From Triticum aestivum (lineage: Eukaryota; Streptophyta; Magnoliopsida; Poales; Poaceae), in the NCBI RefSeq assembly GCF_018294505.1, contig NC_057809.1, forward strand, positions 415,618,959-415,682,958: a DNA stretch of 64,000 nt, read 5' to 3'. Shown here in pieces: positions 49,552 to 59,267 of this stretch; position 1 is the first letter of the stretch; each line of letters opens with the position of its first letter. The notes under the pieces are model-generated. The model ran no database searches, was not told where the DNA came from, and saw only the letters and a list, made by a program, of their open reading frames with translations. Both the position numbers and the translations under genes were made by a program.

Positions 49552-50054
49552 GGTTTGTGACTAAATTAGCCAAAGATTGCCACAACTAAGGTTAGGCAAG
49601 TTTGACCAACTTAGGTGAGAGTTTGGTTCAAGCCACATCTTAGGCAAGCCACACTTGGGCCCCACATGGCATACACACAAAAAGTGTGGCAAGATTCCCT
49701 TAGGCTTGCCAACTTGTGGCTCTCATTTTGATGAACTAACATTAGGCAAGTTTGGCAAAAATGTGTGGAAAAGTGTGGCAATGCTATTCCTAGAACCAAT
49801 GGCTGTTTGGTCCTAGGCCTAACCATGCCACACTATGCCACACATTTTTGCCAAACTTGCCTAATGTTAGTTCATCAAAATGAGAACCACAAGTTGGCAA
49901 GCCTAAGGGAATATTTCCACACTTTTTGTGTGTATGCCATGTGGGACCCTAGTATGGCTTGCCTAAGGTGTGGCTTGAACCAAACACCCACCCAAGTTGG
50001 TCAAACTTGCCTAACCTTAGGTGTGGCAACCTTAGGCAAACTTAGTCTCAAACC
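49552..50054. mobile_element. Fold-back (MITE-like) element with roughly 244-bp arms
   Basis: The left arm 49552-49795 and right arm 49811-50054 are reverse complements over almost their full length with scattered mismatches; the centre is about 49803. Ends are GGTTTG...CAAACC. The two opposite-strand ORFs that encode nearly the same peptide (CQTCLMLVHQNE, LRCGLNQT) are just the two arms. The superfamily is unresolved; no clear target duplication was seen. Confidence 0.8.
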
Positions 50055-50106
50055 TAAATCTCCAAGGGCACGACCGCGCGAGCGAGGCGACAGTCATGGT
50101 AGGCGC

Positions 50107-50283
50107 GACCATGATACAGGCTGCTGGCAAACCTTGGATCTGAGATCGAACGGTCGCATGCTAAGTTGCTGAAAATTTGCAGAATAACCCTCCAGGATAG
50201 GATATTCACCCATAGGTCTAGAATCACGCCATGCAACCGTTCGATCTCAGATCCAAAGGCTCTCGGAAGCCCGTATCATGGGA
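50107..50283. mobile_element. Small fold-back element
   Basis: Arms 50132-50160 and 50230-50258 match over 29 bases with two mismatches (core GGATCTGAGATCGAACGGT), and weaker complementarity extends outward to CATGATAC/GTATCATG. It lies about 260 bases upstream of the exonuclease-like gene, so it could sit in that gene's promoter region. Confidence 0.55.
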
Positions 50284-50546
50284 GAATGGAAAGCTTCGTA
50301 TCACCTATAATTTTCCCGACGCTTGACATGACATCGAAAGCCATTTAATTGGGTGTCGAGTAGACATGACATCTAATTGGGCCCCCATAGTACCGTGCAT
50401 GAATCCATTTATCCACCAGGCAAGCCACTACCCTACCGTTCACACACGCCCTCACTCGGCATTTTTACAATCGATAAACCGCTCCTAGTCGTCCTGTCCT
50501 TTCACATTACGGCAGTTCCACTAATCCTAACCCTCCTCCCAAATCA

Positions 50547-51266
50547 ATGGCGTCCCAAATCTCCATGATTGATGGTGAGTACAAGGTTAGAACCATCACT
50601 GGCGACGAGTTCGATGTCATCTACGCCCGTTCTTCCGCAACGGTGAAAGGATGTCTTGCATGCTTCAAACGCATGTTCGAAAACTCAAATGATGAGTGGG
50701 TCACTGGGCTAGATGTTGAGTACACCACAGTCCTGGGAAGCAAGAAGAATCTAAAAGAGGTAGAGAAGAAGAAGCCCGTCGTGATCCAAGTTTGCGTGCA
50801 TGACTTATGCTTGGTTTACCACATATGCCATGCCGATGTTGAGTGCGAGGAATTTCAGAAGTTCCTCAAGGGCGGCCGAGTCAAATTCGTTACTGTAGAC
50901 TTTAGGAACGACAAGGAAATCCTGGGTCGGATAGGCCTCGTTATAGGCAACCCCTTCGACCTCCAGAAGGAAGGGCTGGTGCCCTCCCGTGATCAGCCTT
51001 CAATGCTGACCCTGACAGGAGCCATGGTTTGTCCTTCGTACGGTAAACTGAAGAAACCCCCGCACACGTTTCATCGTGCATGGCAGTGGAATGTACTAGA
51101 TATATACCACATCCACTACGCTGCAATGGATGGCTACCTTTGTTTCAATATCTACAAGGGTTGGATGAAGAGCAAGAGCCAAGTGTGCGGTTCAAGCAAA
51201 GAAGTATCGGCCAAGAGGAAGAGGGACAAGGAGGAAGTTGAGGACGTGGACGAGGACTCCGAGTAA
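50547..51266 (+). CDS. DEDDy 3'-5' exonuclease domain protein (WRN-exonuclease/RNase D-like)
   Basis: Single-exon 239-codon ORF with a good plant start context (AATCAATGGCG) and a TAA stop. The acidic and tyrosine residues of the DEDDy exonuclease family are all present: D56 and E58 in GLDVEYT (motif I), D122 in VDFRNDKEIL (motif II), Y191 and D195 in YAAMDGYL (motif III, Yx3D). The family removes nucleotides from 3' ends of DNA or RNA; the plant members closest in layout resemble the Werner-syndrome exonuclease domain. The C-terminal tail has a basic KRKRDK patch, a possible nuclear signal, and an acidic end. No helicase is attached. It has a decayed relative at 45227-45980 on the opposite strand. 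No frameshift or stop is seen; expression is unknown, so it could be a recently silenced copy. Confidence 0.7.
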   Translation: MASQISMIDGEYKVRTITGDEFDVIYARSSATVKGCLACFKRMFENSNDEWVTGLDVEYTTVLGSKKNLKEVEKKKPVVIQVCVHDLCLVYHICHADVECEEFQKFLKGGRVKFVTVDFRNDKEILGRIGLVIGNPFDLQKEGLVPSRDQPSMLTLTGAMVCPSYGKLKKPPHTFHRAWQWNVLDIYHIHYAAMDGYLCFNIYKGWMKSKSQVCGSSKEVSAKRKRDKEEVEDVDEDSE

Positions 51267-52947
51267 GGTGGCAGTGTCGTTGCTCAGGGTGGTTCTAATG
51301 TAGTGTTTACCGGATTAGTTGCTTAGTTTAATTTCTGGTGTGCTTAGTTTTATTTGAGGGGTGTGTTGTTGAGCCCCCAGCAGAACTATGTTATGTTTCT
51401 TCTTGTTACTTTAACTCTTCAGTACGTACATACTAGTATTTCTTACAGTTCATCTTTTAGTTGGTACAGTACTACGACTACCACTTGTTTCTTCACATTA
51501 TATACGTACAATATATATGGACAACATCATATAGACAACAATTTAGTTGTCAAAGAATTTCAGGGTGCTTAGTTTTTTTAGGGGTGTGTTGTGCTAGACA
51601 CCATTATTGTGACTCAAATCTCTTTTGCCATGTTATAATGACATAAATACCGATGGACCAACATGCCAGCTCTCCCTCTATCTCACTACAGTAAATAAAG
51701 TGTGGGGCCTACTCAATCCCAACAACGTTCTTATTTTCCTATAAAATTGTTCACTTGGTTACTCCTGACAAGCGGGGCCACACTTATCATTGTGAGAATC
51801 GGCTTATTTTTGTCATGTGACATGGTCAACGGTTTTGACGTGAAAATCACAATGTCTAATGGCATTTTTGAGCAAACATCTAACTTAACGATGGCATTTT
51901 TGAGATATCTAATTGCATATTTGAGCAGGCATCTCACGGATCGATGGCATTTTTTAGTAGTTCTAACTTCTAATGGCAAAACTAAGTAGTGATACACAAC
52001 TAGTTGGATAGCTTGTTGTGTTATTAGTATAAGCAAAAGCCTGTCCTCGTCTGCGAGCCACCGCGCACATGGGCGAGGGAGAAGGTGTGTAGTACTAAAA
52101 TCAAGCTTCTCCTTGTTGTACAAGTTGACGCGACACATCATAGCATTGGCCCCACATGGTTGCCTGCCTCTAAACTTGGCTGAAAGACCCGCAGTGTACA
52201 ATACTCCATTTGCTGCAACCTCTAACATTTACCCCACCACAAATTAAAATATATATTCCTGTCTTGACCAGATGAGCATGCAAACTACAATCACTAGGAT
52301 GAGAGGTAGGGCTAGAAGATTATTTTAATAAAAAAGCATGGAGCCGACCCCAACGATTTTATGCTTACAGACACGGTACACGCTATCCTTGACTACTCTA
52401 CACATGAAGCTGCCACACGAGCGTCCGGGCTGCGCTTGGCTCTTCGCCTCTTCGGGAAGTCGAAAAATGATGGAGTAATAATGCATGCTTCTAGCCATCT
52501 GACACCGATTGAACTGCTGCATGTCCACCGCGTGCAGGAGGGAGAGCGTGTAGCGAATGAAAGCTTCTCCTAGTCCTGCCAGCCACCACGCTCATGGGCG
52601 AGGGAGGGACGCAGCTTCATTGACTTATTGCTCCTGCCTATGCATGCATGACAGGTGGGCCCAACAGGCGGGTGGCCCACCTGTCATGCAGCCAAAGGCT
52701 GGTGCAGCCACCGAAGCTCAGTCCATGAGGGAGAGGGCGTTGTAGTAATCAAACCTCTCGGTCTTGTACGAGTTGATGCGACACATCAAAGCACTGCACT
52801 CGATATATTTCAATAGTTTGCATTTACCGATGCATGTCGTGACTCTCCTTTTGATACTTGCATGTGTGGATTTTATGCAGCTTGAAGTAGTATGATTATT
52901 ATGTGATGGTAAAGCTTTGTAATGCCCTGACCCTAATAAAGCAAGAG
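51267..52947. other. Intergenic; 3' flank of exonuclease gene, short repeats and a hairpin
   Basis: Downstream of the exonuclease gene a GTGCTTAGTTTT...AGGGGTGTGTTG segment is repeated at about 51340 and 51563. A repeated motif around AGTTGACGCGACACATCA occurs near 52117 and 52764 and again at 54102. A strong hairpin lies at 52646-52689. No gene supported, though an upstream exon of the next gene cannot be excluded. Confidence 0.45.
52646..52689. other. Perfect 16-bp hairpin
   Basis: GCATGACAGGTGGGCC (52646-52661) and its exact reverse complement (52674-52689) are separated by 12 bases. It lies about 260 bases upstream of the SINA-like start. No T-run follows; role unknown. Confidence 0.8.
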
Positions 52948-53902
52948 ATGGTTGTGCACGAGGAGGGCGAGATCATGCAGACGGAACAAGACCCGATGAT
53001 GGAGCTCTCTGTGGTCTCGATGGACCTCAGCTTGCTCCACTGCCCCTTGTGCCTCCGCCCCTTGAAGCCTCTAGTGTATGAGGTTCGAATACACCTCGTA
53101 TGTTCGGCTGATCGAGCAAGGTGCAGGTTTCTTGATTGATGTGTTGTTCGATTGATTTGTGCAGTGCAAGGGAGGGCATCTGGCCTGCACGGACTGCCGC
53201 GTCGAGCACCTCGGGAACCAGCGGCAGTGCCAGAAGTGTGAGCGCGGCGGTGGCTTCAACGTGCGGAACACGACGGTGGACGACGTCCTCTCCTCGGTGA
53301 GGGTGGAGTGCCCGCACAAAGGCTGTGGGCTCTACATCACTTACCACAAGCTTTCCGATCACTAGAGCGTGTGTCCGCTCGCGCCCTGCAAATGCCCCAT
53401 GCCCGTCTGTGGCTACGAAGGCCCGCCGCCGGCGCTCTCCCACCACATCAGCACCGTGCATCCCATGCCCGTGCACAGGATCCAGTATGGCAAGGCGCTC
53501 CAGCTGCAAGTGCCACTGTCTGAGCCATGGCTCTTGCTGTTCGCAGAGGAGGACGGCCGCACATTTTTCTTGGTAGGCGGCGTGCTCGACATCGGCGCGC
53601 CTATCACCGTCCCGGTCGTCTACATCAGAGCAGGGGCGTCCCCACTGCCGCACTACATGACCAAGCTATGGGCGAACGGCCCGCCGGGGGAGCCCAAAGG
53701 CAGGACCGACGCCGTTAAGGTGGAAATGGAGGTGACAAGCAACAAGGATCCCGGCGACTTCGCCGTGCAGGAGCTGACCTTCTTCACAGTTCCGCCCAAG
53801 CTACTGGCCGGGGCTAAGCTGGTGTCCCACCACATTCGGATTGACAAGCTCACATCCTTAATGATTCTACGGTGCCTTCTGCTTATCTTAGTAATATGCT
53901 AA
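52948..53902 (+). pseudogene. SINA-like RING E3 ubiquitin ligase, one in-frame stop
   Basis: Exon 1 (start ATG 52948, MVVHEEGEIM) runs to 53082 and encodes CPLC; an 82-base GT-AG intron (53083-53164) follows; exon 2 continues in phase with CKGGHLACTDC and CQKC, completing a RING finger. The SIAH/SINA zinc-finger region follows (ECPHKGC, then CPLAPCKCP and LSHHISTVHP) and a C-terminal SINA-type beta-rich domain to 53902. The family transfers ubiquitin to target proteins; plant members act in development and stress. A TAG at 53363-53365 lies between the RING and the rest of the zinc finger, where a Gln (CAG) would be expected. Everything downstream is open, about 178 codons, so the damage is one base. 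A truncated RING-only protein remains possible. The upstream ATG at 52906 is an alternative start. Confidence 0.75.
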
Positions 53903-54483
53903 TGTAGGGGTTAGCTCGGTCTACTTTAGCTTAAGAGATGGTGGGTTTTGGTGGTGATGCAGCAATTACTTCGACATCAGATCAGCAGTTAAAGTAATTT
54001 CCAACAGTCGAATGGATATTTTGTGTCTGTTGGATATAAAGATCCTTTGGGTAAGAAGTATTAACAGCTTATATGCTTGTTTGTCCAGGAAATGTTGCAT
54101 ACTTGTGCGAGTTGACGTGACACATCAAAGTAGTACTACTAGTAGTACTCCCTCTTATCCTAATTTCTCTGCGCATAATAAGTCGAGGCGCATATACCAA
54201 GGAGGGCCTGATTGTGTCTATACTTGGACAACCCACCCGACTACGCACCAGGCAGACGAAGCTCGTGTCGTGTTGGTGCCATGTGCGGCCCACACATTAA
54301 CCAAAACCTCTCGCATCCAGCTTAGCCTCCGCGTTTTAAACTTCTCAATCTCAAGGCCAAGGACCAACGTGAAACCTACGATAGAGCCAATCGGATGGCT
54401 GAGAACACTACAATTCGTAGCTACAGATGCGTGTGTGAGAGAGGAGGAGTGTGTGCGTGCACCTCTTCTCTTCCTGTATAACA
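53903..54483. other. Intergenic, nothing identified
   Basis: Contains one more copy of the AGTTGACGTGACACATCA motif (54102-54130). No supported gene. Confidence 0.4.
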
Positions 54484-54593
54484 TACTCCCAAATTACCCG
54501 TCGCAAATTACTCATCGCAGAAATGGATGTATCTAGAACTAAAATAAATCTAGATACATCCATACCTGCGACAAGTAATTCAGGACGAAGGGC
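54484..54593. mobile_element. Stowaway-type MITE (Thalos-like)
   Basis: TACTCCCAAATTAC at one end and GTAATTCAGGACGAAGG at the other are degraded versions of the Stowaway CTCCCTCCGTCC-type termini. The centre is a palindrome, GGATGTATCTAGA...TCTAGATACATCC. About 110 bp, the usual size for Triticeae Thalos elements. Confidence 0.75.
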
Positions 54594-55064
54594 TAAACTC
54601 AGAGTACAAGTGTATGTGGGTGCCATCGACCTAGGGAGTTAGAGATGGTGCGTGCGAGAAGTCCTGAGATATAGGTGTGTGCGTGGGAAAGAGGGAGGGA
54701 GATGATATGTGTTGATGTAATCGCGTGAGAAAAAAGACTAGTCTATAGCTCGCCATGAGGCTATTCTTGTCGAACACCCCAATAACCGTAAGATATGTAT
54801 CCAACGGTGTCGGTTATTGCACGTACACAGCAGTAGAAAAAGAAGTACCATGGCATATGATACACCATGGCCGAGAACACGTGCCCACGTTACACCATCT
54901 GAGAATAGTGTAGCACTTCGAAACTAGAATTGTCAATAAATTTTGAGCTTGCATCTCATCACATTCCAAATTACTACTACCATGCTATATTTAATTGCAA
55001 ACCTATTCACACTAATCAAAACCTAAACGATCTCCCGCTTAGGAGTGTATTAGTAGTACTCGGT
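54594..55064. other. Intergenic, upstream of coiled-coil gene
   Basis: No ORF or repeat recognised. It would contain the distal promoter of the gene that follows. Confidence 0.35.
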
Positions 55065-55071
55065 TATAAAT
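55065..55071 (+). promoter_or_regulatory. TATA box of coiled-coil gene
   Basis: TATAAAT 95 bases upstream of the ATG at 55160, a normal plant TATA-to-ATG distance. Supports the region having been a real gene. Confidence 0.5.
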
Positions 55072-55159
55072 ACTACTATGCCAAGATGACGGCACATTCC
55101 TCAACTCCTCATCGACAAAAAACAATCAAGTCATTTAGCATCGTTCCCTTGCGTCTTCC

Positions 55160-55819
55160 ATGGCCAGCGTGAGTTCTAGGTCGAGAGGTTTCCACCAGCG
55201 AGAGGTGAGCATGGAAGAGGAAGCATGAGAGATGCCCCGCCTCACCGTGAAAGCAGCCGACATGTCCAGCCACGCAGCAGTAGCAACACAGAGGTCCCAC
55301 CGCGCCGCCGAAGCAGCACGGAGGTCCCGCCACGCCGTCGATGTAGCACACTGGTCTGGCCACGCTGCGGAAGCAACAAAGATGTTCTGCCGCACCGCCG
55401 AAGCAGCACGGAGGTCCCGCTGCGCTGCGGCTACCTGAGAAAATTTCTCGCGGGCAGGCGAGGACTCTTATAGGCGCATGCATATGATCATTCATAGCCA
55501 GTGGGATCAGATCTCCGGCTAGGCTAGGTTGCAGGAAAGGGCTACCGGCGTCATTCGGCAACTAGGGGAGGGCAATGCGAAGCTCCGGGCCAAGCGTGAC
55601 CTGCTGAGGGCGAAGATCGCTGGAAGGGCGATGCAGGCGGAGGAGACCGCTGCCTTGTTGCAGAGGACGGGCATCATCATCCAGAAACTTATGGATGAGA
55701 ATGCCATGCTCCGCATCAAGCGCAACAGGCTGGTGGAGGAATCCGGGGATGCTGCCAAGCAGTGTATTAAGGACATGAAACTAATGAAAGAGATCAGCGC
55801 CGCTCGCCGCGAGAACTAG
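55160..55819 (+). pseudogene. Coiled-coil protein gene of unknown function, three in-frame stops
   Basis: One uninterrupted frame of 220 codons from ATG 55160 (MASVSSRSRGFHQREV) to the stop at 55819, broken by TGA 55226-55228, TGA 55436-55438 and TAG 55520-55522 but by no frameshift. The first half has Ala/Arg-rich units such as HRAAEAARRSR repeated three to four times, from 36-base-type DNA repeats at about 55270-55420. The second half is helical and charged (GEGNAKLRAKRDLLRAKI, then DENAMLRIKRNRLVEE) with heptad-like spacing, a likely coiled coil. I know no function. Similar predicted proteins occur in grasses as far as I recall. A TATA box is correctly placed. Best read as a recent pseudogene; an internal start giving the last 90 or so codons is less likely. 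Confidence 0.65.
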
Positions 55820-56439
55820 TCTCCGTGACCTACAGTGCATAAAGAAAGTAGAGATCGGCGAGCCAGATCGTTGTATGTGTCTTCTTCTTTTGCCCTTTTG
55901 TATTTCGAGCGTAGCCGCATGTGGCTTTTTAAATTATCTTCCTAATTATGTAAGACAATTATTATCCACTCTCGTCATCCTTATATATATTCATCAGTCT
56001 TGCTATAAGTCGCAATAGATGCTATATAGGTCCGTCGAATCTTACATCAAGATCCGTGCAAAATTTTCTTTTTAGATTTTCTTTTTTCTCCCTTAAATCT
56101 CAGTCGAGTGAGACATAGCCACGCATTAAACAGAGGCTCGGGCGCCATTAATGGAGACCTTGGGAGAGAGGTGGATGGCAGATAGAGGTCAAAGGGCTCT
56201 CCTCCTGATAAGCAGGCGTAGGGGTCTGATCGCACACCTCCCATACTCAAATAGCTACCCTGCACAACACCTCCTAGCTAATAAAAAAAGGGACGGGTGG
56301 CGGCACATAGATGGTAAATAGAACGCCTGCGGTTTCAATAATACATGTGTTTCCGATTGTAATGTGACAACACTTGTTCCAAAATGACTTTTTTGATTGT
56401 TAATGTGTGCGCCTTCGCAAATCGGACAGCAAAATTAAC
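55820..56439. other. 3' flank of coiled-coil gene, nothing else identified
   Basis: AT-rich downstream sequence with possible polyadenylation context around 55930-56000. From about 56360 it begins to resemble the tandem array that follows. Confidence 0.4.
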
Positions 56440-59267
56440 ACAACATGTTGGTGCCATGTCATGACACCAAGCCAAGTTTCATGATTTTCATGCGTGTTTT
56501 GGATTTACAGGAATTAAGAAACCAAGTTTCTCAATGTTTCCAGCCGAGCCACGACGCCCGAATGTTTGAATTTCATTCCCATTTCTTGCATGGGACCTAG
56601 AAATTTACCCGAGGACACACATGTGATTTTTCAACCAGCTTTGGTGCACCGGAGCATGTGCTTGTATTTCAAATTTGAATTATGCACACAAAGGTGACAC
56701 GTTCCCTCTCAGAACCACGAACCTTCTTGAGAGAACCTCCGGTTTGCAAGAAGTTTATACCAAAACTTGTTCCTATTCAGCCAATTTTTTTACCACAACA
56801 TGGTAGTACCATGACATGACACTATGCCAAGTTTCATGATTTTCAGGCGTGTTTTGGATTTACAAGAATTTTAAAACCAAGTTTCTCAATGCTCTCGGCT
56901 GAGCCACGATTCCCAGATGTTTGAATTTCATTCCCATTTCTTGCATGGGACCTAGAAATTCACCCGAGGACACACATGTGATTTTTCAACCAACTTTGGT
57001 GCACGGGAGCATGTGCTTGTAGTTCAAATTTGAATTATGCACATTAAATGACTAGGAAATCAATTAATGTATAAAAAAGGCCAAACGAACCTGGTATAAT
57101 TCCAAAATTTAACAGGGCACTCATGTAGTTCTATGTTGCCTCTGTAAAGAAACTCAAGGGGGCAGCATATATTGTTTCACACTCAAAGGTGACACGTTCC
57201 ATCTCAGAACCACGAGCCTTCTTGAGAGAAGCTCCGGTTTGCAAGAAGCTTATACCAAAATTTGTTCCTATTGGCCATTTTTTTACCATGGCATGGTAGT
57301 ACCATGACATGACACCATGCCAAGTTTCATGATTTTCAGGCGTGTTTTGGATTTACAAGAATTTTAAAACCAAGTTTCTCAATGTTCTCGGCCGAGCCAC
57401 GATGCCCATGTGTTTGAATTTCATTCCCATTTCTTGCATGGGACCTAGAAATTCACCCGAGGACACACATGTGATTTTTCAACCAACTTTGGTGCACGGG
57501 AACATGTCCTTGTAGTTCAAATTTGAATTATGCACATTAAATGACTAGAAACTCAATTAATGTATAAAAAAAGGCCAAACGAACCCGGAATAATTCCAAA
57601 ATTTAATAGGGTACTCATGTAGTTCTATGGTGCCTCTGTAAAGAAACTCAAGGGGGGGCAGCGTATATCGTTTCACACCCAAAGGTGACACGTTCCCTCT
57701 TAGAACCACGAGCCTTCTTGAGATAAGCTACGGTTTGCAAGAAGCTTATACCAAAACTTGTTCCTATTCGGCCAATTTTTTTACCACAACATGGTAGTAC
57801 CATGACATGACACTATGCCAAGTTTCATGATTTTCAGGCGTGTTTTGGATTTACAAGAATTTTAAAACCAAGTTTCTCAATGCTCTCGGCTGAGCCACGA
57901 TTCCCAGATGTTTGAATTTCATTCCCATTTCTTGCATGGGACCTAGAAATTCACCCGAGGACACACATGTGATTTTTCAACCAACTTTGGTGCACGGGAG
58001 CATGTGCTTGTAGTTCAAATTTGAATTATGCACATTAAATGACTAGGAAATCAATTAATGTATAAAAAAGGCCAAACGAACCTGGTATAATTCCAAAATT
58101 TAATAGGGCACTCATGTAGTTCTATGTTGCCTCTGTAAAGAAACTCAAGGGGGCAGCATATATTGTTTCACACTCAAAGGTGACACGTTCCATCTCAGAA
58201 CCACGAGCCTTCTTGAGAGAAGCTCCGGTTTGCAAGAAGCTTATACCAAAATTTGTTCCTATTGGCCATTTTTATACCATGGCATGGTAGTACCATGACA
58301 TGACACCATGCCAAGTTTCATGATTTTCAGGCGTGTTTTGGATTTACAAGAATTTTAAAACCAAGTTTCTCAATGTTCTCGGCCGAGCCACGATGCCCAT
58401 GTGTTTGAATTTCATTCCCATTTCTTGCATGGGACCTAGAAATTCACCCGAGGACACACATGTGATTTTTCAACCAACTTTGGTGCACGGGAACATGTCC
58501 TTGTAGTTCAAATTTGAATTATGCACATTAAATGACTAGAAACTCAATTAATGTATAAAAAAAGGCCAAACGAACCCGGAATAATTCCAAAATTTAATAG
58601 GGCACTCATGTAGTTCTATGGTGCCTCTGTAAAGAAACTCAAGGGGGGGGGGGGCAGCGTATATCATTTCACACCCAAAGGTGACACGTTCCCTCTTAGA
58701 ACCACGAGCCTTCTTGAGATAAGCTACGGTTTGCAAGAAGCTTATACCAAAACTTGTTCCAAATATGTCCAATTTTGTACCACAACATGTTAGTGCCATG
58801 ACATGACAGCATGCCAAGTTTCATGATTTCCAGGCGAGTTTTGGATTTACATGAATTTAAAAACCAAGTTTCTCGATGTTCTCGGCCGAGTCACGACGCC
58901 CAGATGTTTGAATTTCATTCCCATTTCTTGCATGGGACCTAGAAATTCACCCAAGGACACACATGTGATTTTTCAACCAACTTTGGTGCACCGGAGTATG
59001 TGCTTGCAGTTCAAATTTGGATTATGCACATTAAATGTCCAGAAACTCAATTAATGTATAAAAATGCCAAACGAACCGGGAATAATTCCAAAATTTAATA
59101 GGGCACTCATATAGTTCTATGTTGTCTCTGTAAACAAAATCTGGGGGGGAGGCAGTGTATATCGTTTCACATGCAAAGGTGGCACGTTCCCTCTCGGAAC
59201 CACGAGGCTTGTTGAGAGAATCTGCGGTTTTGCAAGAAGCTTATACCAAAACTTGTCCCAATTTAGC
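56440..59267. repeat. Tandem array, roughly 495-bp units in a 991-bp higher-order repeat
   Basis: The anchor GCCAAGTTTCATGAT occurs at 56471, 56826, 57319, 57817, 58310 and 58813, giving spacings 355, 493, 498, 493 and 503. Units alternate between two types: A (CTCTCGGCTGAGCC, CATGTGCTTGTAG) and B (TTCTCGGCCGAGCC, CATGTCCTTGTAG). The block A+B repeats after 991 bases with only a few differences. The first unit is short because about 138 bases are missing between CACA repeats. No coding frame runs through it. The family is not one I can name. Confidence 0.93.

Noticed and set aside
49611..50172. Opposite-strand ORFs encoding nearly the same Cys-containing peptide, resembling a duplicated small gene
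   Set aside because: The similarity is the two arms of a fold-back element, not two genes.
56440..59267. Possible CRISPR-like or direct-repeat array
   Set aside because: Units are about 495 bp and contiguous with no spacer/repeat structure; this is a eukaryotic tandem repeat.
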